A DNA stretch of 64,000 nt from Bacteroidota bacterium (GCA_023417065.1 JAEZGH010000129.1:1-64000), one strand, 5' to 3'. Positions 1-9,649 are shown, counted from the stretch's first letter. Numbers and translations: made by a program. The notes: generated from the letters alone by a model not told the origin.

Positions 1-338
1 AAAGAGAGTTGGTCAATGTCAGTATCGCAAACAGCAAACCTTAAAAACCATTTCCCAACGGTTCCCCGCAGGCGGGAACTCTCAAGGACTGCACCATACA
101 GAACAAGCAAGGGTACAACTACCACCAGCGTTGTTGTCGTGGTAACACTCGAGTAATCCCTTGCAAGTTCATCAGACAAATCCGTCGGCGCCACGAGAGC
201 CAGCAACGAAAAAACGACTGGTATAATCAGTTGCAGAACCATCAAGTCAATAGTGAATGCGAATGCACGTGGCCAGAATTGATTTTCGAGCTCCGTGCGT
301 TTGCTTTCCCGTTGCCTGAATTGTATACGTTTCTCCAT
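1..338 (-). CDS. RDD family membrane protein (partial, C-terminus cut by window edge)
   Basis: The reading frame opens at an ATG (336-338, minus strand) and stays open to the window edge, giving 112 residues. The RDD-family signature is visible: Arg24 and Asp31 in RAFAFTIDLMV at the start of the first membrane segment, then GTVGKWFLRFAVCD around residues 92-105, matching the GxxxGKxxxxxxVxD block that precedes the later helices of this family. Two hydrophobic segments are seen (about 32-51 and 70-86). RDD proteins are small integral membrane proteins of mostly unknown function, some linked to ion exchange. The remainder lies outside the window, so length and completeness cannot be judged. Confidence 0.72.
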   Translation of the reverse strand, partial: MEKRIQFRQRESKRTELENQFWPRAFAFTIDLMVLQLIIPVVFSLLALVAPTDLSDELARDYSSVTTTTTLVVVVPLLVLYGAVLESSRLRGTVGKWFLRFAVCDTDIDQLS

Positions 339-441
339 CCGCGTATAGCTTTTTATGACTCGCTGCGATTGTGGACATTAACACAACAATATCCGTTTAC
401 GACATGAATGACTGCAGAAATCTTCATTGCCCAAAATAACA

Positions 442-909
442 TTATCCCCGGTAACTACTGCTTTTCTGAACATAGTAGCGTTTCGCAAAATACGCGACAG
501 GTAGTCCGACGCATACAATGAGAATGCCGATGGCAATTAACGCATTTACGATGTCGAACGGGGCGTGCCTGGCCTGACTGAAGGGTACGATCAAACGAGT
601 GGTCACCGCCCATGCGATAAGCGCAATGAGCACACTGTTCAGCGCGACACTCTGCTGCAAGAACGTCCAGCGCGGATATGCCCAAAAGAAGCAGTATGTG
701 CAGGCTAATGCGATGAAATAATGGACGATCAATCCAAAGGCAACCATTTCAGCGCCGCCGGCAAAGGCATTGTTTCCGAATACACCGCTCGCAATGTACT
801 TCATCACCGTTGAGGGCAACACATTGTTCGCGGCATAGCTTTGTATAAAAGCTGCAAGAATATCAAGCGTACCCGCGATGAAGGTCGTAATCAGAATTGT
901 TTTTCTCAT
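442..909 (-). CDS. Small integral membrane protein, function unknown
   Basis: This 155-residue protein has about four hydrophobic segments (roughly 5-25, 53-75, 88-106 and 122-145) and a basic C-terminal tail (AKRYYVQKS). It has no catalytic motif that I recognise. The ATG overlaps the stop of the upstream VOC gene by 4 bases (906-909, TGA within ATGA on the minus strand), so the two are almost certainly co-transcribed and translationally coupled. I do not recognise the family with confidence. It resembles small Bacteroidota and Proteobacteria membrane proteins annotated only as hypothetical. Confidence 0.75.
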   Translation of the reverse strand: MRKTILITTFIAGTLDILAAFIQSYAANNVLPSTVMKYIASGVFGNNAFAGGAEMVAFGLIVHYFIALACTYCFFWAYPRWTFLQQSVALNSVLIALIAWAVTTRLIVPFSQARHAPFDIVNALIAIGILIVCVGLPVAYFAKRYYVQKSSSYRG

Positions 910-1346
910 TTTTGATCAAGTGCTTCAGCTATTCCGATAAGAAGTCCTTCCACGCCGCGCATGTAACACAGCCGGTATTTGTCTTCGTATTGAACAACTT
1001 CACCGACAAGTTCAGCACCTTTGCTCACAAGCCTGCTTACAAGTTCATCGATGTCAGTCACCCGAAACATCACGCGCAGATACCCCAAAGCATTGACCGG
1101 AGCTGTTCGGTGATCGGCGACAACCTGAGGTTTGATGAACCGTGAAATTTCAAGGCGGCTGTGTCCATCCGGAGTTACCATCATCGCAACCTCAACCGAT
1201 TGGTCACCAAGTCCTGTGACTCGCCCGGCCCACTCTCCTTCTATCATCCCCCGTCCTTCGAGTTTCAGTCCTATCTCTGAAAAGAAGTCTATCGCCTTGT
1301 CCAGGTCTTCCACTACTATGCCGACGTTGTTTAATTCGATTAACAT
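906..1346 (-). CDS. VOC (glyoxalase/bleomycin-resistance fold) family protein
   Basis: This 146-residue protein has the two beta-alpha-beta-beta-beta modules of the vicinal-oxygen-chelate fold: NNVGIVVEDLDKAIDFF at the N-terminus, and a second module starting at about residue 88 (YLRVMFRVTDIDELVSRL). The usual first metal ligand, His in the first strand, is replaced by Asn7, while a late Glu (GIAEAL) is kept. Substrate and metal dependence are therefore unclear. It could be an isomerase, a dioxygenase or a binding protein. It precedes and overlaps the small membrane-protein gene. Confidence 0.82.
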   Translation of the reverse strand: MLIELNNVGIVVEDLDKAIDFFSEIGLKLEGRGMIEGEWAGRVTGLGDQSVEVAMMVTPDGHSRLEISRFIKPQVVADHRTAPVNALGYLRVMFRVTDIDELVSRLVSKGAELVGEVVQYEDKYRLCYMRGVEGLLIGIAEALDQK

Positions 1347-1564
1347 ATTTCAAATTTCTGATTCCTGATTTGTGTTATCTTCCGTGCGATCGATGTAATC
1401 TGAACGAGACTTCGCAAACAATTTGTTGTAACGTTGCTAGCAACAGGATGAAAATTTAAAGCAATCAGATTTTAAATCCCAGGAATTGGCGTGAATATTC
1501 AGCTCACACACGATGTTGGCTTATGAGGAGTACAACACCTCTACGCACTCATCCAAAAATCTCG
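1347..1564. other. Intergenic region between VOC gene and beta-lactamase pseudogene
   Basis: 218 bases without a supportable gene. It should contain the promoter of the minus-strand VOC/membrane-protein pair, but I do not see a convincing Bacteroidota -33/-7 pair or a terminator with a T-tract for the beta-lactamase gene. Confidence 0.4.
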
Positions 1565-2371
1565 CTATCGGTCTTTCCTGATGATGTTTAATTCCTCAAG
1601 AAATGCAAATGTAACGCCCCTCCTTCCGCCGTTCAGGATATCCATATTGTTCTCTGATTCAAGATGCGTTGCAAAAAAGTAAACGTTGCTTCCAACTTCG
1701 ATCCATCCGACATACCAACCGAACCAAAGCTCGTCGTGAGAACACATTCCGGTTTTTGCAAACAGACGGTATGTCTTTCACCAGTTGCTGACTTCTCTTG
1801 CTGAAGGCGAGCGAATCATTGAACAACTTCCGTAGAAATGCAATTTGCTCGACCTGCGAAATCCGAAGCTTTCCACCGCTATCACTTAACCAAATTTCAT
1901 CAATCTTGTCGTTGATGTCTTCGTTTCCATATTGTTCAATGATATCAGTCGCTGCATTTCCTCAGCTCCTACCCTTCTTGCAAGCTCCTGATAATACCAG
2001 ACCACAGAATATTTAAACGCCGAATTCAGACTGTTCGCGCGATGCCAGGGAGCGTATTTCCCACGATTCACGCCATCCCATTCGAGAGTAAAACTGGTAT
2101 CGGCTGCCACTCCTGTTTCGAGTGCGACAAGGGAGTTGAATATCTTGAACGTTGACGCCGGACTGAACCGCCGATGTGTGCGTGCCTTGTCGAAGTACAC
2201 GATTTTGTCGTTATCCCGATCGTAAACGGCAATAGAACCGCTTACTCCGAAATCCTTAAAATATTTTGAATACGCTTCCGGTAGTTCTACTTCCTTGCTC
2301 TGGGAAAATAATTGAATATTACACAACAGGATTGCGCCAACTATAATGAGGCGCGAAATACCATCTTTCAT
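1565..2371 (-). pseudogene. Class D (OXA-type) beta-lactamase, broken by two frameshifts
   Basis: Three consecutive minus-strand frames together encode a class D serine beta-lactamase. Frame one starts at the ATG at 2371 with a signal peptide (GISRLIIVGAILLCNIQLFSQ) and carries the active-site SxxK (Ser73-Thr-Phe-Lys76), the WDG block and the SVV motif (Ser122). It then runs out of frame between about 1929 and 1957. Frame two carries YGNEDINDKIDEIWL and continues to about 1776-1790. Frame three carries TYRLFAKTG (KTG at 1748-1756) and FGWYVGWIE, ending at the stop at 1565. All catalytic motifs are kept and no internal stop lies in the composite frame, so this is either a very recent pseudogene or an intact gene with two assembly indels. 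Confidence 0.85.
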
Positions 2372-2443
2372 TGAAGTCAAGATAACAACAATTCCGTGTT
2401 TTTTTCTGTATATTCTTTCCTGGTTCGTGATTGCCAAGAGCAC

Positions 2444-2830
2444 ATCTTCACGTGCTGTAACGGTCCACTACCATCCACACACCGAACCAGCAACCAACTA
2501 TATAATTACTGCCCTTTCTTGAATAGTTGGCCGGTATTGTAGTTCCTGGTCAGGTAGTCACAAGAAACTGGTAAGATCCTCGTAGTATCCTCGGGAGGTC
2601 CCGCAGTGCGCGCCGATACTCCCCTGGGGTTGTCGCGTGCCTGCAGCTCACCTGCAGCACCTTACGAAGTTCCCTCACGTTTCTTATGAGCCTATTGGGT
2701 GGGTTGCCGCTCCAAGGGGACCTGGAGGACAGATCTGGTATAAAGCGAACAGCTTCCCTGATCGGAAATGAGAAAATCAGGAACCCTGAAATCAGAAATT
2801 ACCTTATTTTGGACCGTTAACCTGAAAACT
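2444..2830. other. Intergenic region of 387 bases, no supportable gene
   Basis: The stretch lies between the divergently oriented beta-lactamase remnant and acetoacetyl-CoA synthetase. Six-frame reading gives only short frames without family resemblance. The minus strand around 2555-2700 gives an Arg-rich 48-residue frame with no start codon and no convincing homology. No terminator, tRNA or repeat was seen. It presumably holds two divergent promoters. Confidence 0.4.
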
Positions 2831-4786
2831 ATGTCTGAGCTCCTCTGGCAGCCCCCACAACACGTTGTCGACCAAAGCAACCTCGCGACGTATATGCAGT
2901 GGCTGAAAACATATAAAGGCCTTTCATTTCCCGATTACCAAAGCTTGTGGGAATGGTCGACCTCGGAAACAGAAGCCTTCTGGCGTTCTATATGGGACTA
3001 CTTCGACATCATGGCAGACGGTACTGCTTCGTCAGCCGCATCAAAGGAACCAATGCCCCGCACCAAATGGTTCGAAGGCACGCGCCTTAACTATGCCGAA
3101 CATATCTTCCGCCGCGCAACAGATGCAAGTCCCGCGATTCTGTTTGGCGCTGAGAGCAGCGAACTGCAAACCATTACCTGGAAAGAGCTTCGCTCAAACA
3201 CTGCTTCATTACAGAAGGTACTCAAAAATCACGACATCCGGGAGGGCGACACCGTAGCGGCATACATGCCCTGTATTCCCGAAGCATCGGTTGCCTTGCT
3301 GACCACAACATCCATTGGCGCCATCTGGACAAGCTGTTCTCCCGATTTCGGCACGCGTGCCGTCATCGATCGCTTCAGTCAGCTGAAACCACGCGTACTA
3401 ATCGCCGTTGATTCATATCAATATAACGGAAAAGTCTTTGGTAAACGAGAGGTAATCAGTGACCTCCTTAAAGAGATTCCGGAAATCGAGTTAGTTATTA
3501 CTATATCCGACGAACGCGTCGAGGTTTCCGAAGGAAAAAACGCACTTACCTGGAGGGAAGTAACCGCTACTGTTTCCGATAAACTCACCTTTAATCGGGT
3601 GCCCTTCTCGCATCCGTTATGGGTATTGTATTCATCCGGCACAACGGGGCTGCCGAAGGCGATCACCCACAGTCATGGTGGCATCCTGCTGGAGCAACTG
3701 AAGTACGGCACCTTCCACAACGACTTCAAGCCAGGTGAACATTGTTTCTGGTACACCACCACCGGGTGGATGATGTGGAACTACATTCACGGAGCACTTC
3801 TCGCAGGAGGCGTGATGGTATTGTACGATGGTAGCCCCACGTATCCCAACCTCAATGTGCTCTGGAAGTTTTGTGCCGATGCCGGCATTCATCACTTTGG
3901 AACGAGTGCAGGTTTCATTCTCGCCAACATGAGGGCGAACATCACGCCCGCAAAAGATTATGATCTTTCTGCGCTGCGATCCATCGGCTCGACGGGGAGC
4001 ACACTTCCGCCGGAAGGTTTCCGATGGATATATGAAAACGTAGGCAATGAAATCTGGCTCGCGTCGATGAGCGGAGGGACGGATGTATGCAGTGCTTTCG
4101 TGGGCGGCAACCCCATGTTACCCGTATACAGTGGCGAAATTCAGTGCCGGGCACTTGGCTGCAGGCTTGAAGCGTGGAACGAGTCAGGCGATTCGGTAAT
4201 AGACGAGGAGGGTGAAATGGTGATCACGCGCCCTATGCCGTCTATGCCCGTGTTCTTCTGGAATGACGCCGACTTCAAGCGATACGAAGAGAGTTACTTT
4301 GAAATGTTTCCGGGAATATGGCGTCATGGTGACTGGATACGGATCACCAAACGCAATGGCATTATCATCTATGGGAGGTCTGACGCAACGCTGAACCGCG
4401 GAGGCATCCGCATAGGCACATCTGAAATCTATCGCGCAGTAGACCAGGTAGAAGAAGTTAAGGACAGCCTCATTGTATGTATTGAAAAAGCTGATGGATC
4501 TTTCTGGATGCCCCTGTTCGTCGTCATGAAGGAAGCCGGCACCCTCGACGGCGACATGAGGCGCAGGATCAGCAACGCGATCCGTCAGGCGTATACGCCG
4601 CGCCACGTTCCGGATGAGATTATTGAAGTGCACGACATCCCGTACACGATCAGTGGGAAGAAAACCGAAACACCGGTGAAGAAGCTGCTCATGGGAAGAT
4701 CTCCCGAAAAAGTGGTGAATCCTGGATCACTCCGCAATCCGGAATCGCTGGAGCAGTTCAAAAACTTCATCCCGGAAGGAATATAA
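2831..4786 (+). CDS. aacS: Acetoacetyl-CoA synthetase (acetoacetate-CoA ligase)
   Basis: This 651-residue cytosolic enzyme of the ANL adenylating family activates acetoacetate with ATP and CoA, as in ketone-body and leucine-catabolism salvage. The N-terminal acetyl-CoA-synthetase-type cap region (about 20-75) is present. The P-loop-like A3 motif YSSGTTGLPK is at about residue 267, the YGRSD/RGG block follows, and the C-terminal SGKKTETPVKK carries the lysine needed for adenylation (about 608). The start was set at MSELLWQP, because the in-frame upstream ATG at 2768 adds residues outside the family's usual N-terminus. Length fits acetoacetate-CoA ligases (about 650). The next gene, gldC, begins 40 bases downstream. 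Confidence 0.92.
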   Translation: MSELLWQPPQHVVDQSNLATYMQWLKTYKGLSFPDYQSLWEWSTSETEAFWRSIWDYFDIMADGTASSAASKEPMPRTKWFEGTRLNYAEHIFRRATDASPAILFGAESSELQTITWKELRSNTASLQKVLKNHDIREGDTVAAYMPCIPEASVALLTTTSIGAIWTSCSPDFGTRAVIDRFSQLKPRVLIAVDSYQYNGKVFGKREVISDLLKEIPEIELVITISDERVEVSEGKNALTWREVTATVSDKLTFNRVPFSHPLWVLYSSGTTGLPKAITHSHGGILLEQLKYGTFHNDFKPGEHCFWYTTTGWMMWNYIHGALLAGGVMVLYDGSPTYPNLNVLWKFCADAGIHHFGTSAGFILANMRANITPAKDYDLSALRSIGSTGSTLPPEGFRWIYENVGNEIWLASMSGGTDVCSAFVGGNPMLPVYSGEIQCRALGCRLEAWNESGDSVIDEEGEMVITRPMPSMPVFFWNDADFKRYEESYFEMFPGIWRHGDWIRITKRNGIIIYGRSDATLNRGGIRIGTSEIYRAVDQVEEVKDSLIVCIEKADGSFWMPLFVVMKEAGTLDGDMRRRISNAIRQAYTPRHVPDEIIEVHDIPYTISGKKTETPVKKLLMGRSPEKVVNPGSLRNPESLEQFKNFIPEGI

Positions 4787-4826
4787 TTGTATTTTGCAGG
4801 AATTTTGAAACAGAAGCCAGACGGAC

Positions 4827-5162
4827 ATGAAGAAATCGACTATTCAATTTGAAGTAGAACTCGACGATAAAAATATACCCACCAAAATTCTTTGGGACGC
4901 CACCGACAAGCCCGATCCGGGTTTGACGGAGACAAAATCTATTTCCGTTGCCCTTTGGGACCACAAGCAGAAAAACACGCTGCGTATCGACCTGTGGGCG
5001 AAGGACATGCCCGTTCTGGAGATGAAACGTTTCCATATCGACTGCCTTGGCGGACTTGCGCAAAGTGTGCTTACGGCCACAGGAGATGAGCACATGGCAT
5101 CTGAAATAAACGAGCTTTGTGAACGTCTCGTCGCCTACCTGAAAACTCAGAAAGACTCCTGA
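4827..5162 (+). CDS. gldC: Gliding motility protein GldC
   Basis: This 111-residue soluble protein matches GldC from its first residues (MKKSTIQFEVELDDKNIP) through WDATDKPDPG and the ALWDH block to the helical C-terminus. GldC is required for efficient gliding in Flavobacterium; it has no signal peptide and its biochemical role is unsettled. In many Bacteroidota it sits beside gldB. Here it follows acetoacetyl-CoA synthetase by 40 bases, and no other gld gene is visible in the window. It may share the upstream promoter. Confidence 0.93.
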   Translation: MKKSTIQFEVELDDKNIPTKILWDATDKPDPGLTETKSISVALWDHKQKNTLRIDLWAKDMPVLEMKRFHIDCLGGLAQSVLTATGDEHMASEINELCERLVAYLKTQKDS

Positions 5163-5305
5163 TAAATTAAGAAATCGGTTTTTGGCCCTATTCAAACGTT
5201 TGTTTGTTTGGATTTTTTTGTACTTTTCGTAAAGAACTCGGTATGCATACCAAATTTGTTCCCGGGTCTCTGAATGCACTATTAACCAAAAACCATTTCG
5301 AGTTT

Positions 5306-8041
5306 ATGAAGATCTTTTACAGGAGTTGCTTGTGGTTACTCGGATTTGTCTTGTGTTCGGCCGCGGCGATAGCACAGACAACGATCGAGGGAACCATTAC
5401 GGATGCAGCGAGTGGTGATCCCGTCCCGGGGGTAAACATTGTCGTGAAGGGAAAACTAGCCGGAACGATTTCAAATGCGAATGGAGGCTTCAGTCTGCGG
5501 ACTAACGACCCGCCTCCATTTACGCTGGTATTTTCCTACGTTGGCTATCAGACACAAGAGGTTCAAATCACAAATCAGAATACGACGGGTCTTTCAATCA
5601 AACTCCAGGAGGGTATGCTCCTCGGACAAGAAGTAGTGGTGTCGGCGTCGCGTGTAGAGGAGAGTATCCTTCAATCGCCTGTTACTGTCGAGAAGATTGA
5701 CATCCTTGCTATTCAGCAAACACCGGCGCCCGATTTTTACGACGCCCTTGCCAACGTAAAGGGAGTTCAGTTTACATCGAGCAGTCTCAACTTTCCCCAG
5801 ATCAATACGCGCGGTTTCGCCACCATCGCCAACGTGCGCTTCGTACAACTTATCGATGGTATTGACACACAGGCTCCGCTGTTGAACTTCCCCACAGGTA
5901 ATATTGTAGGGTTGAGCGAACTGGATGCAGAAAGTATGGAACTTGTTCCGGGAGCTGCCTCCGCCCTGTACGGCCCCAACGCATTCAACGGTATCCTCAT
6001 CATGAAGAGCAAGAGCCCGTTTGAATACCAGGGTCTCAGCGCGCAGATGAAAGCCGGTATCACGCGGTCAGATGCCCAGGGTGAGTCCTATCCCCTCTAC
6101 AACTTCAACATCCGTTATGCGAAAGCCTTCAACAACAAGTTTGCCTTCAAGGTGAACTTCGCTATCCTCGACGCTGAAGACTGGCGGGGTAACGATTACA
6201 AAACTGACGTTAACCGCATCGCAGACGGTATCAACCACAGTGGTGAGCCGAACTTCGATGGCGTTAACTTATACGGAGACGAAACGCGTATTGTGATTCC
6301 TGCATCGTCTTTGCCACCGGGATTCTCTTCCCTTGACCTGAGAAGAACAGGCTGGGAGGAAGAACATCTCGTGGATGATTATGTTGCAAGAAGCATCAAG
6401 GGTGACGCGGCCCTCCATTACAGGATTACTGATGACATGGAAGTTTCGTACAACTACCGTTACGGCGGAGGAAGCTCCGTGTATCAGGGTTCGCAGAAAT
6501 ATGCATTACGCAACTTCACCCAGCAGTTTCACAAGCTTGAACTGCGTTCGAAGAACTACTTCGTGCGCGGATACGTGACAGCAACAGACGCGGGTGACTC
6601 GTACAACATGGCGGCACTCGGCGGACAAATCAACGAGCGTATCAGTCCTACGCGCACACAGTGGGCGCCGGAATATGCACAGACCTACGTTCTGGCCATG
6701 CAAGGCTACGTTCCGGGTGTTCCCGGTGGCAATCCGACAGCTGCGCATCAGGCTGCCCGTGCATATGCAGACCGGAACAGACCTGCCGTAGGGTCTGCCG
6801 AGTACGAGAACCTGCTCGAAGCCGTGCGTAATGATTACTTCCAGCGTTCACCATCAGGCGCGAAGTTCATCGACCAATCCAGGCTTTACCACGGTGAATT
6901 CAACTACAACTTCGCCGACAAAATCAGCTTTGCTGAAGTACAACTCGGCGGTAACATTCGCCAGTACAGCCTTTTCTCAGACGGAACAATCTTCAATGAA
7001 GATCCTGAGACCGGAGGCAACTTCGAACGAATCAACATCAACGAGTTTGGTGTATACACGCAGATATCAAAAACACTGGCAGAAGCACTTAAGCTGACGG
7101 GGTCTATCCGGTACGATAAGAATGAAAACTTCGATGGACGATTTACACCACGGGTTTCGGCGGTATATACGTTCAACGACAATCACAACATCCGTGCATC
7201 ATTCCAGTCGGGCTTCCGCAACCCTGACACCCAGGCGCAGTTCATCTTCTTCCCTGCCGGAACGAATACGCTGCTGGGAAGTACCGAAGCGAACGCAGCG
7301 CGGTATGGTGTACACAACGGCGGGGCCTGGACACGCGCATCTTATGAACGTTATCTGGTTACCGGAAACGAAGCTGACCTGGTGACAGCAAACGTTCCTT
7401 ACATCAAACCGGAACAACTGCATGCATTTGAAGTCGGTTATAAAGGATTGTTTGGCACAGACCTCCTGTTCGATGTCAATTACTATTACAACTCTTATCA
7501 GGACTTTATTGGTTCGCTCGACATCGCGAGCAAGAATCCGACACAACACCAGGGAGTGGAGCTCCCTGCGGGAACAATATTCTCTCCTTACGTGAACTCT
7601 TCCGCTACGGTGAAGTCATCTGGTATTGGCGTGGGACTTACCTATAATCTGCCACGCAACTTCCAGCTCAATGCCAACTACAACTGGGCATCGTTCAGTG
7701 AAGAGTCCAACGCTGATGAAAACTTCCGCGCTGGTTTCAACACACCTGAGAACAAGTTCTCTGTTGGTCTGAGTTCAAGAAAGCTGGCGAAGAACCTTGG
7801 CTTCAACGTCAACTTCCGCTGGCAGGAAGAGTTCCTGTGGCAGTCGGATTTTGGTGAGTGGGTGGTACCTGAATTCGGTGTAGTGGATGCGCAGTTCAAC
7901 TACAAGATTCCTTCGATTAAGACGATGGTCAAGGTCGGTGGAACGAACATCGGTGGCGGAGATTACCGCACCAACCTCGGCGGTCCTTTTGTAGGTCAGC
8001 AGTATTACATTTCGCTTACGTTCGACCAGTTCATGAAATAA
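5306..8041 (+). CDS. TonB-dependent outer-membrane receptor with N-terminal CarboxypepD_reg-like domain
   Basis: This 911-residue outer-membrane transporter has a signal peptide ending near AIAQ (about residue 24). A carboxypeptidase-regulatory-like beta-sandwich (GTITDAASGDPVPGVNI, about 27-110) follows, then the plug (about 118-240, QINTRGFATIANVRFVQLIDGID) and a beta-barrel rich in aromatic alternation to the C-terminus. The start was set at MKIFYRS (5306), because the longer frame from 5204 adds a non-signal-like extension. An SGNH-type lipoprotein gene follows after 12 bases, which implies a cotranscribed receptor/surface-lipoprotein pair. This resembles SusC/SusD organisation, but the partner is not a SusD. 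The transported substrate cannot be read from the sequence. Confidence 0.93.
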   Translation: MKIFYRSCLWLLGFVLCSAAAIAQTTIEGTITDAASGDPVPGVNIVVKGKLAGTISNANGGFSLRTNDPPPFTLVFSYVGYQTQEVQITNQNTTGLSIKLQEGMLLGQEVVVSASRVEESILQSPVTVEKIDILAIQQTPAPDFYDALANVKGVQFTSSSLNFPQINTRGFATIANVRFVQLIDGIDTQAPLLNFPTGNIVGLSELDAESMELVPGAASALYGPNAFNGILIMKSKSPFEYQGLSAQMKAGITRSDAQGESYPLYNFNIRYAKAFNNKFAFKVNFAILDAEDWRGNDYKTDVNRIADGINHSGEPNFDGVNLYGDETRIVIPASSLPPGFSSLDLRRTGWEEEHLVDDYVARSIKGDAALHYRITDDMEVSYNYRYGGGSSVYQGSQKYALRNFTQQFHKLELRSKNYFVRGYVTATDAGDSYNMAALGGQINERISPTRTQWAPEYAQTYVLAMQGYVPGVPGGNPTAAHQAARAYADRNRPAVGSAEYENLLEAVRNDYFQRSPSGAKFIDQSRLYHGEFNYNFADKISFAEVQLGGNIRQYSLFSDGTIFNEDPETGGNFERININEFGVYTQISKTLAEALKLTGSIRYDKNENFDGRFTPRVSAVYTFNDNHNIRASFQSGFRNPDTQAQFIFFPAGTNTLLGSTEANAARYGVHNGGAWTRASYERYLVTGNEADLVTANVPYIKPEQLHAFEVGYKGLFGTDLLFDVNYYYNSYQDFIGSLDIASKNPTQHQGVELPAGTIFSPYVNSSATVKSSGIGVGLTYNLPRNFQLNANYNWASFSEESNADENFRAGFNTPENKFSVGLSSRKLAKNLGFNVNFRWQEEFLWQSDFGEWVVPEFGVVDAQFNYKIPSIKTMVKVGGTNIGGGDYRTNLGGPFVGQQYYISLTFDQFMK

Positions 8042-8053
8042 TCACGACTTGAT

Positions 8054-9649
8054 ATGAAGACATTAAGATATATTGGAATAACCCTGGCACTCGCATTAAC
8101 GCTGAATGCGTGCGATCAGGAGATTGCCGAACTGGAGAATCCAACGCCTCCGTCGGCCCAGCCGGAGTGTCCCGCGGACGCATCACCAGGCAGTGCGGAT
8201 TTTTCGAAGTTCGTTGCCCTTGGAAATTCACTTACGGCAGGCTTTCAGGCCGGTGCCTTGTTTACTGAAGGTCAGGCAAACTCTTTGGGTAAAATCCTCG
8301 CTACTCAGTTTGCATGTGTAGGTGGTGGCGCGTTTAATCAGCCTGACATCAACAGTGTGAATGGCTTTTATACCGGAGGCACCAACCCTATTCCCGGCAA
8401 CGTTGTGCTTGGAAGGCTGCTTTTGCAGGGCACGCCACCAGCACCGGCACCTACGATCAGCGATGCCGGCGCGATTCCCAACCCGCAAGTGAACCCGGGC
8501 TTTATGTACTCAGGAGATAAAGATGCGCTGAACAACTTTGCCGTTCCAGGCATTCAAATCGGCCAGATCTTCCTGCCGGAAACTGGTAACTGGGCGGGCT
8601 CGGAACATCCTGCATTCAATCCATTCTACGCGCGCTTTGCCAAAGTTCCGGGAACATCTACCATCCTTGGAGACGCTATGGCGGCACTCGCCGATGGAGG
8701 AACGTTCTTCTCATTCTGGCTGGGCAACAATGACGTCCTCGGCTATGCCGTTGGCGGCGCGTCAAACCCTGCAATCCTCACTTCTGCAGAAGACTTCAAC
8801 ACCAGTTTCAACGGAGCCATCATGCAACTCCTCAGCGTCGACGAAAACATCAAAGGTATTGTAGCCAACATACCTGACGTTACGGCAATACCGTACTTCA
8901 GACTGGTTGCATATAACGCCATCCCGCTGCCGGAGGAAAACGTAAACATGTTGAATACTGGCTTTGCGGCCTACAACCTCGTACTCGATGGGCTCAAGAA
9001 TCCAAACTTCGGTTTGTCCGCTGACGAACTTGACGCAAGGAAGATATCATTCGTTGTAGGGCAGAACAGCCCCGTTATTTTTGACGAAACGCTCAGGGAC
9101 CTCGGACCGTACTTCGATCAACTCGTGGGGTTGGAACTGATGACGGAAACGCAACGCGAACTGCTCGAGCCTTACCGTATGGTGAGACAGGCTCGGAGCA
9201 CAGATTTGCTCACGCTGTCAGCAGCTCCGGTTCTTGGTACTGTGGTCGATAACAACCCCCTGCTAATTCGCGGACTAACGGTACCGCTGGGCGATCAGTA
9301 CGTCCTGATACCTGAGGAGCAGGCTGAGATCAGAGAAAGAACGACTGCCTTCAACAACATCATCGCTGCTACCGCGAATGCGAGTGATCGTATTGCCCTC
9401 GCTGACGTCAACGCCAAATTCACACAACTGGCTGCTGCAGGGTACGAGTCTATGGATGGTGTAACCTTCACTCCTTCCCTTGCGCCGCCCACAGGTGGCT
9501 TTTCGGAAGATGGTGTTCACCCCAACTCACGCGGCATGGCGTATGTCGCCAATATTTTTATCGATGCTATCAATGCTGAGTTTGGTGCAAAGGTGCCGCG
9601 AGTTAACATCGCGAAATACCAGGGAACAAGCCTTCCGGTGAATCCTTAA
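8054..9649 (+). CDS. SGNH/GDSL-hydrolase-like lipoprotein
   Basis: This 531-residue lipoprotein has a type II signal peptide with lipobox LNAC (Cys20). Block I of the SGNH fold is VALGNSLTAG (candidate nucleophile Ser59), where the usual Asp of GDSL is Asn. An N-containing block (FWLGNNDVLGY) follows, and near the C-terminus the block V-like DGVHPNSRG carries the candidate catalytic Asp and His. A carboxyl-esterase or lipase activity at the cell surface is likely but unproven. It lies 12 bases after the TonB-dependent receptor and is followed by a strong intrinsic terminator, so the two form a bicistronic unit. Confidence 0.85.
   Translation: MKTLRYIGITLALALTLNACDQEIAELENPTPPSAQPECPADASPGSADFSKFVALGNSLTAGFQAGALFTEGQANSLGKILATQFACVGGGAFNQPDINSVNGFYTGGTNPIPGNVVLGRLLLQGTPPAPAPTISDAGAIPNPQVNPGFMYSGDKDALNNFAVPGIQIGQIFLPETGNWAGSEHPAFNPFYARFAKVPGTSTILGDAMAALADGGTFFSFWLGNNDVLGYAVGGASNPAILTSAEDFNTSFNGAIMQLLSVDENIKGIVANIPDVTAIPYFRLVAYNAIPLPEENVNMLNTGFAAYNLVLDGLKNPNFGLSADELDARKISFVVGQNSPVIFDETLRDLGPYFDQLVGLELMTETQRELLEPYRMVRQARSTDLLTLSAAPVLGTVVDNNPLLIRGLTVPLGDQYVLIPEEQAEIRERTTAFNNIIAATANASDRIALADVNAKFTQLAAAGYESMDGVTFTPSLAPPTGGFSEDGVHPNSRGMAYVANIFIDAINAEFGAKVPRVNIAKYQGTSLPVNP

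Noticed and set aside
2555..2700. Arg-rich minus-strand peptide with a CATTPGEYRRAL-like segment hinting at an AraC-type helix
   Set aside because: No start codon, no helix-turn-helix pattern upstream, and the frame is closed on both sides; treated as chance.
5201..5228. Possible -33/-7 promoter (TTTG and TACTTTTC) before the TonB receptor
   Set aside because: The spacing between the two elements is wrong for a Bacteroidota promoter (about 10 bases instead of about 19).
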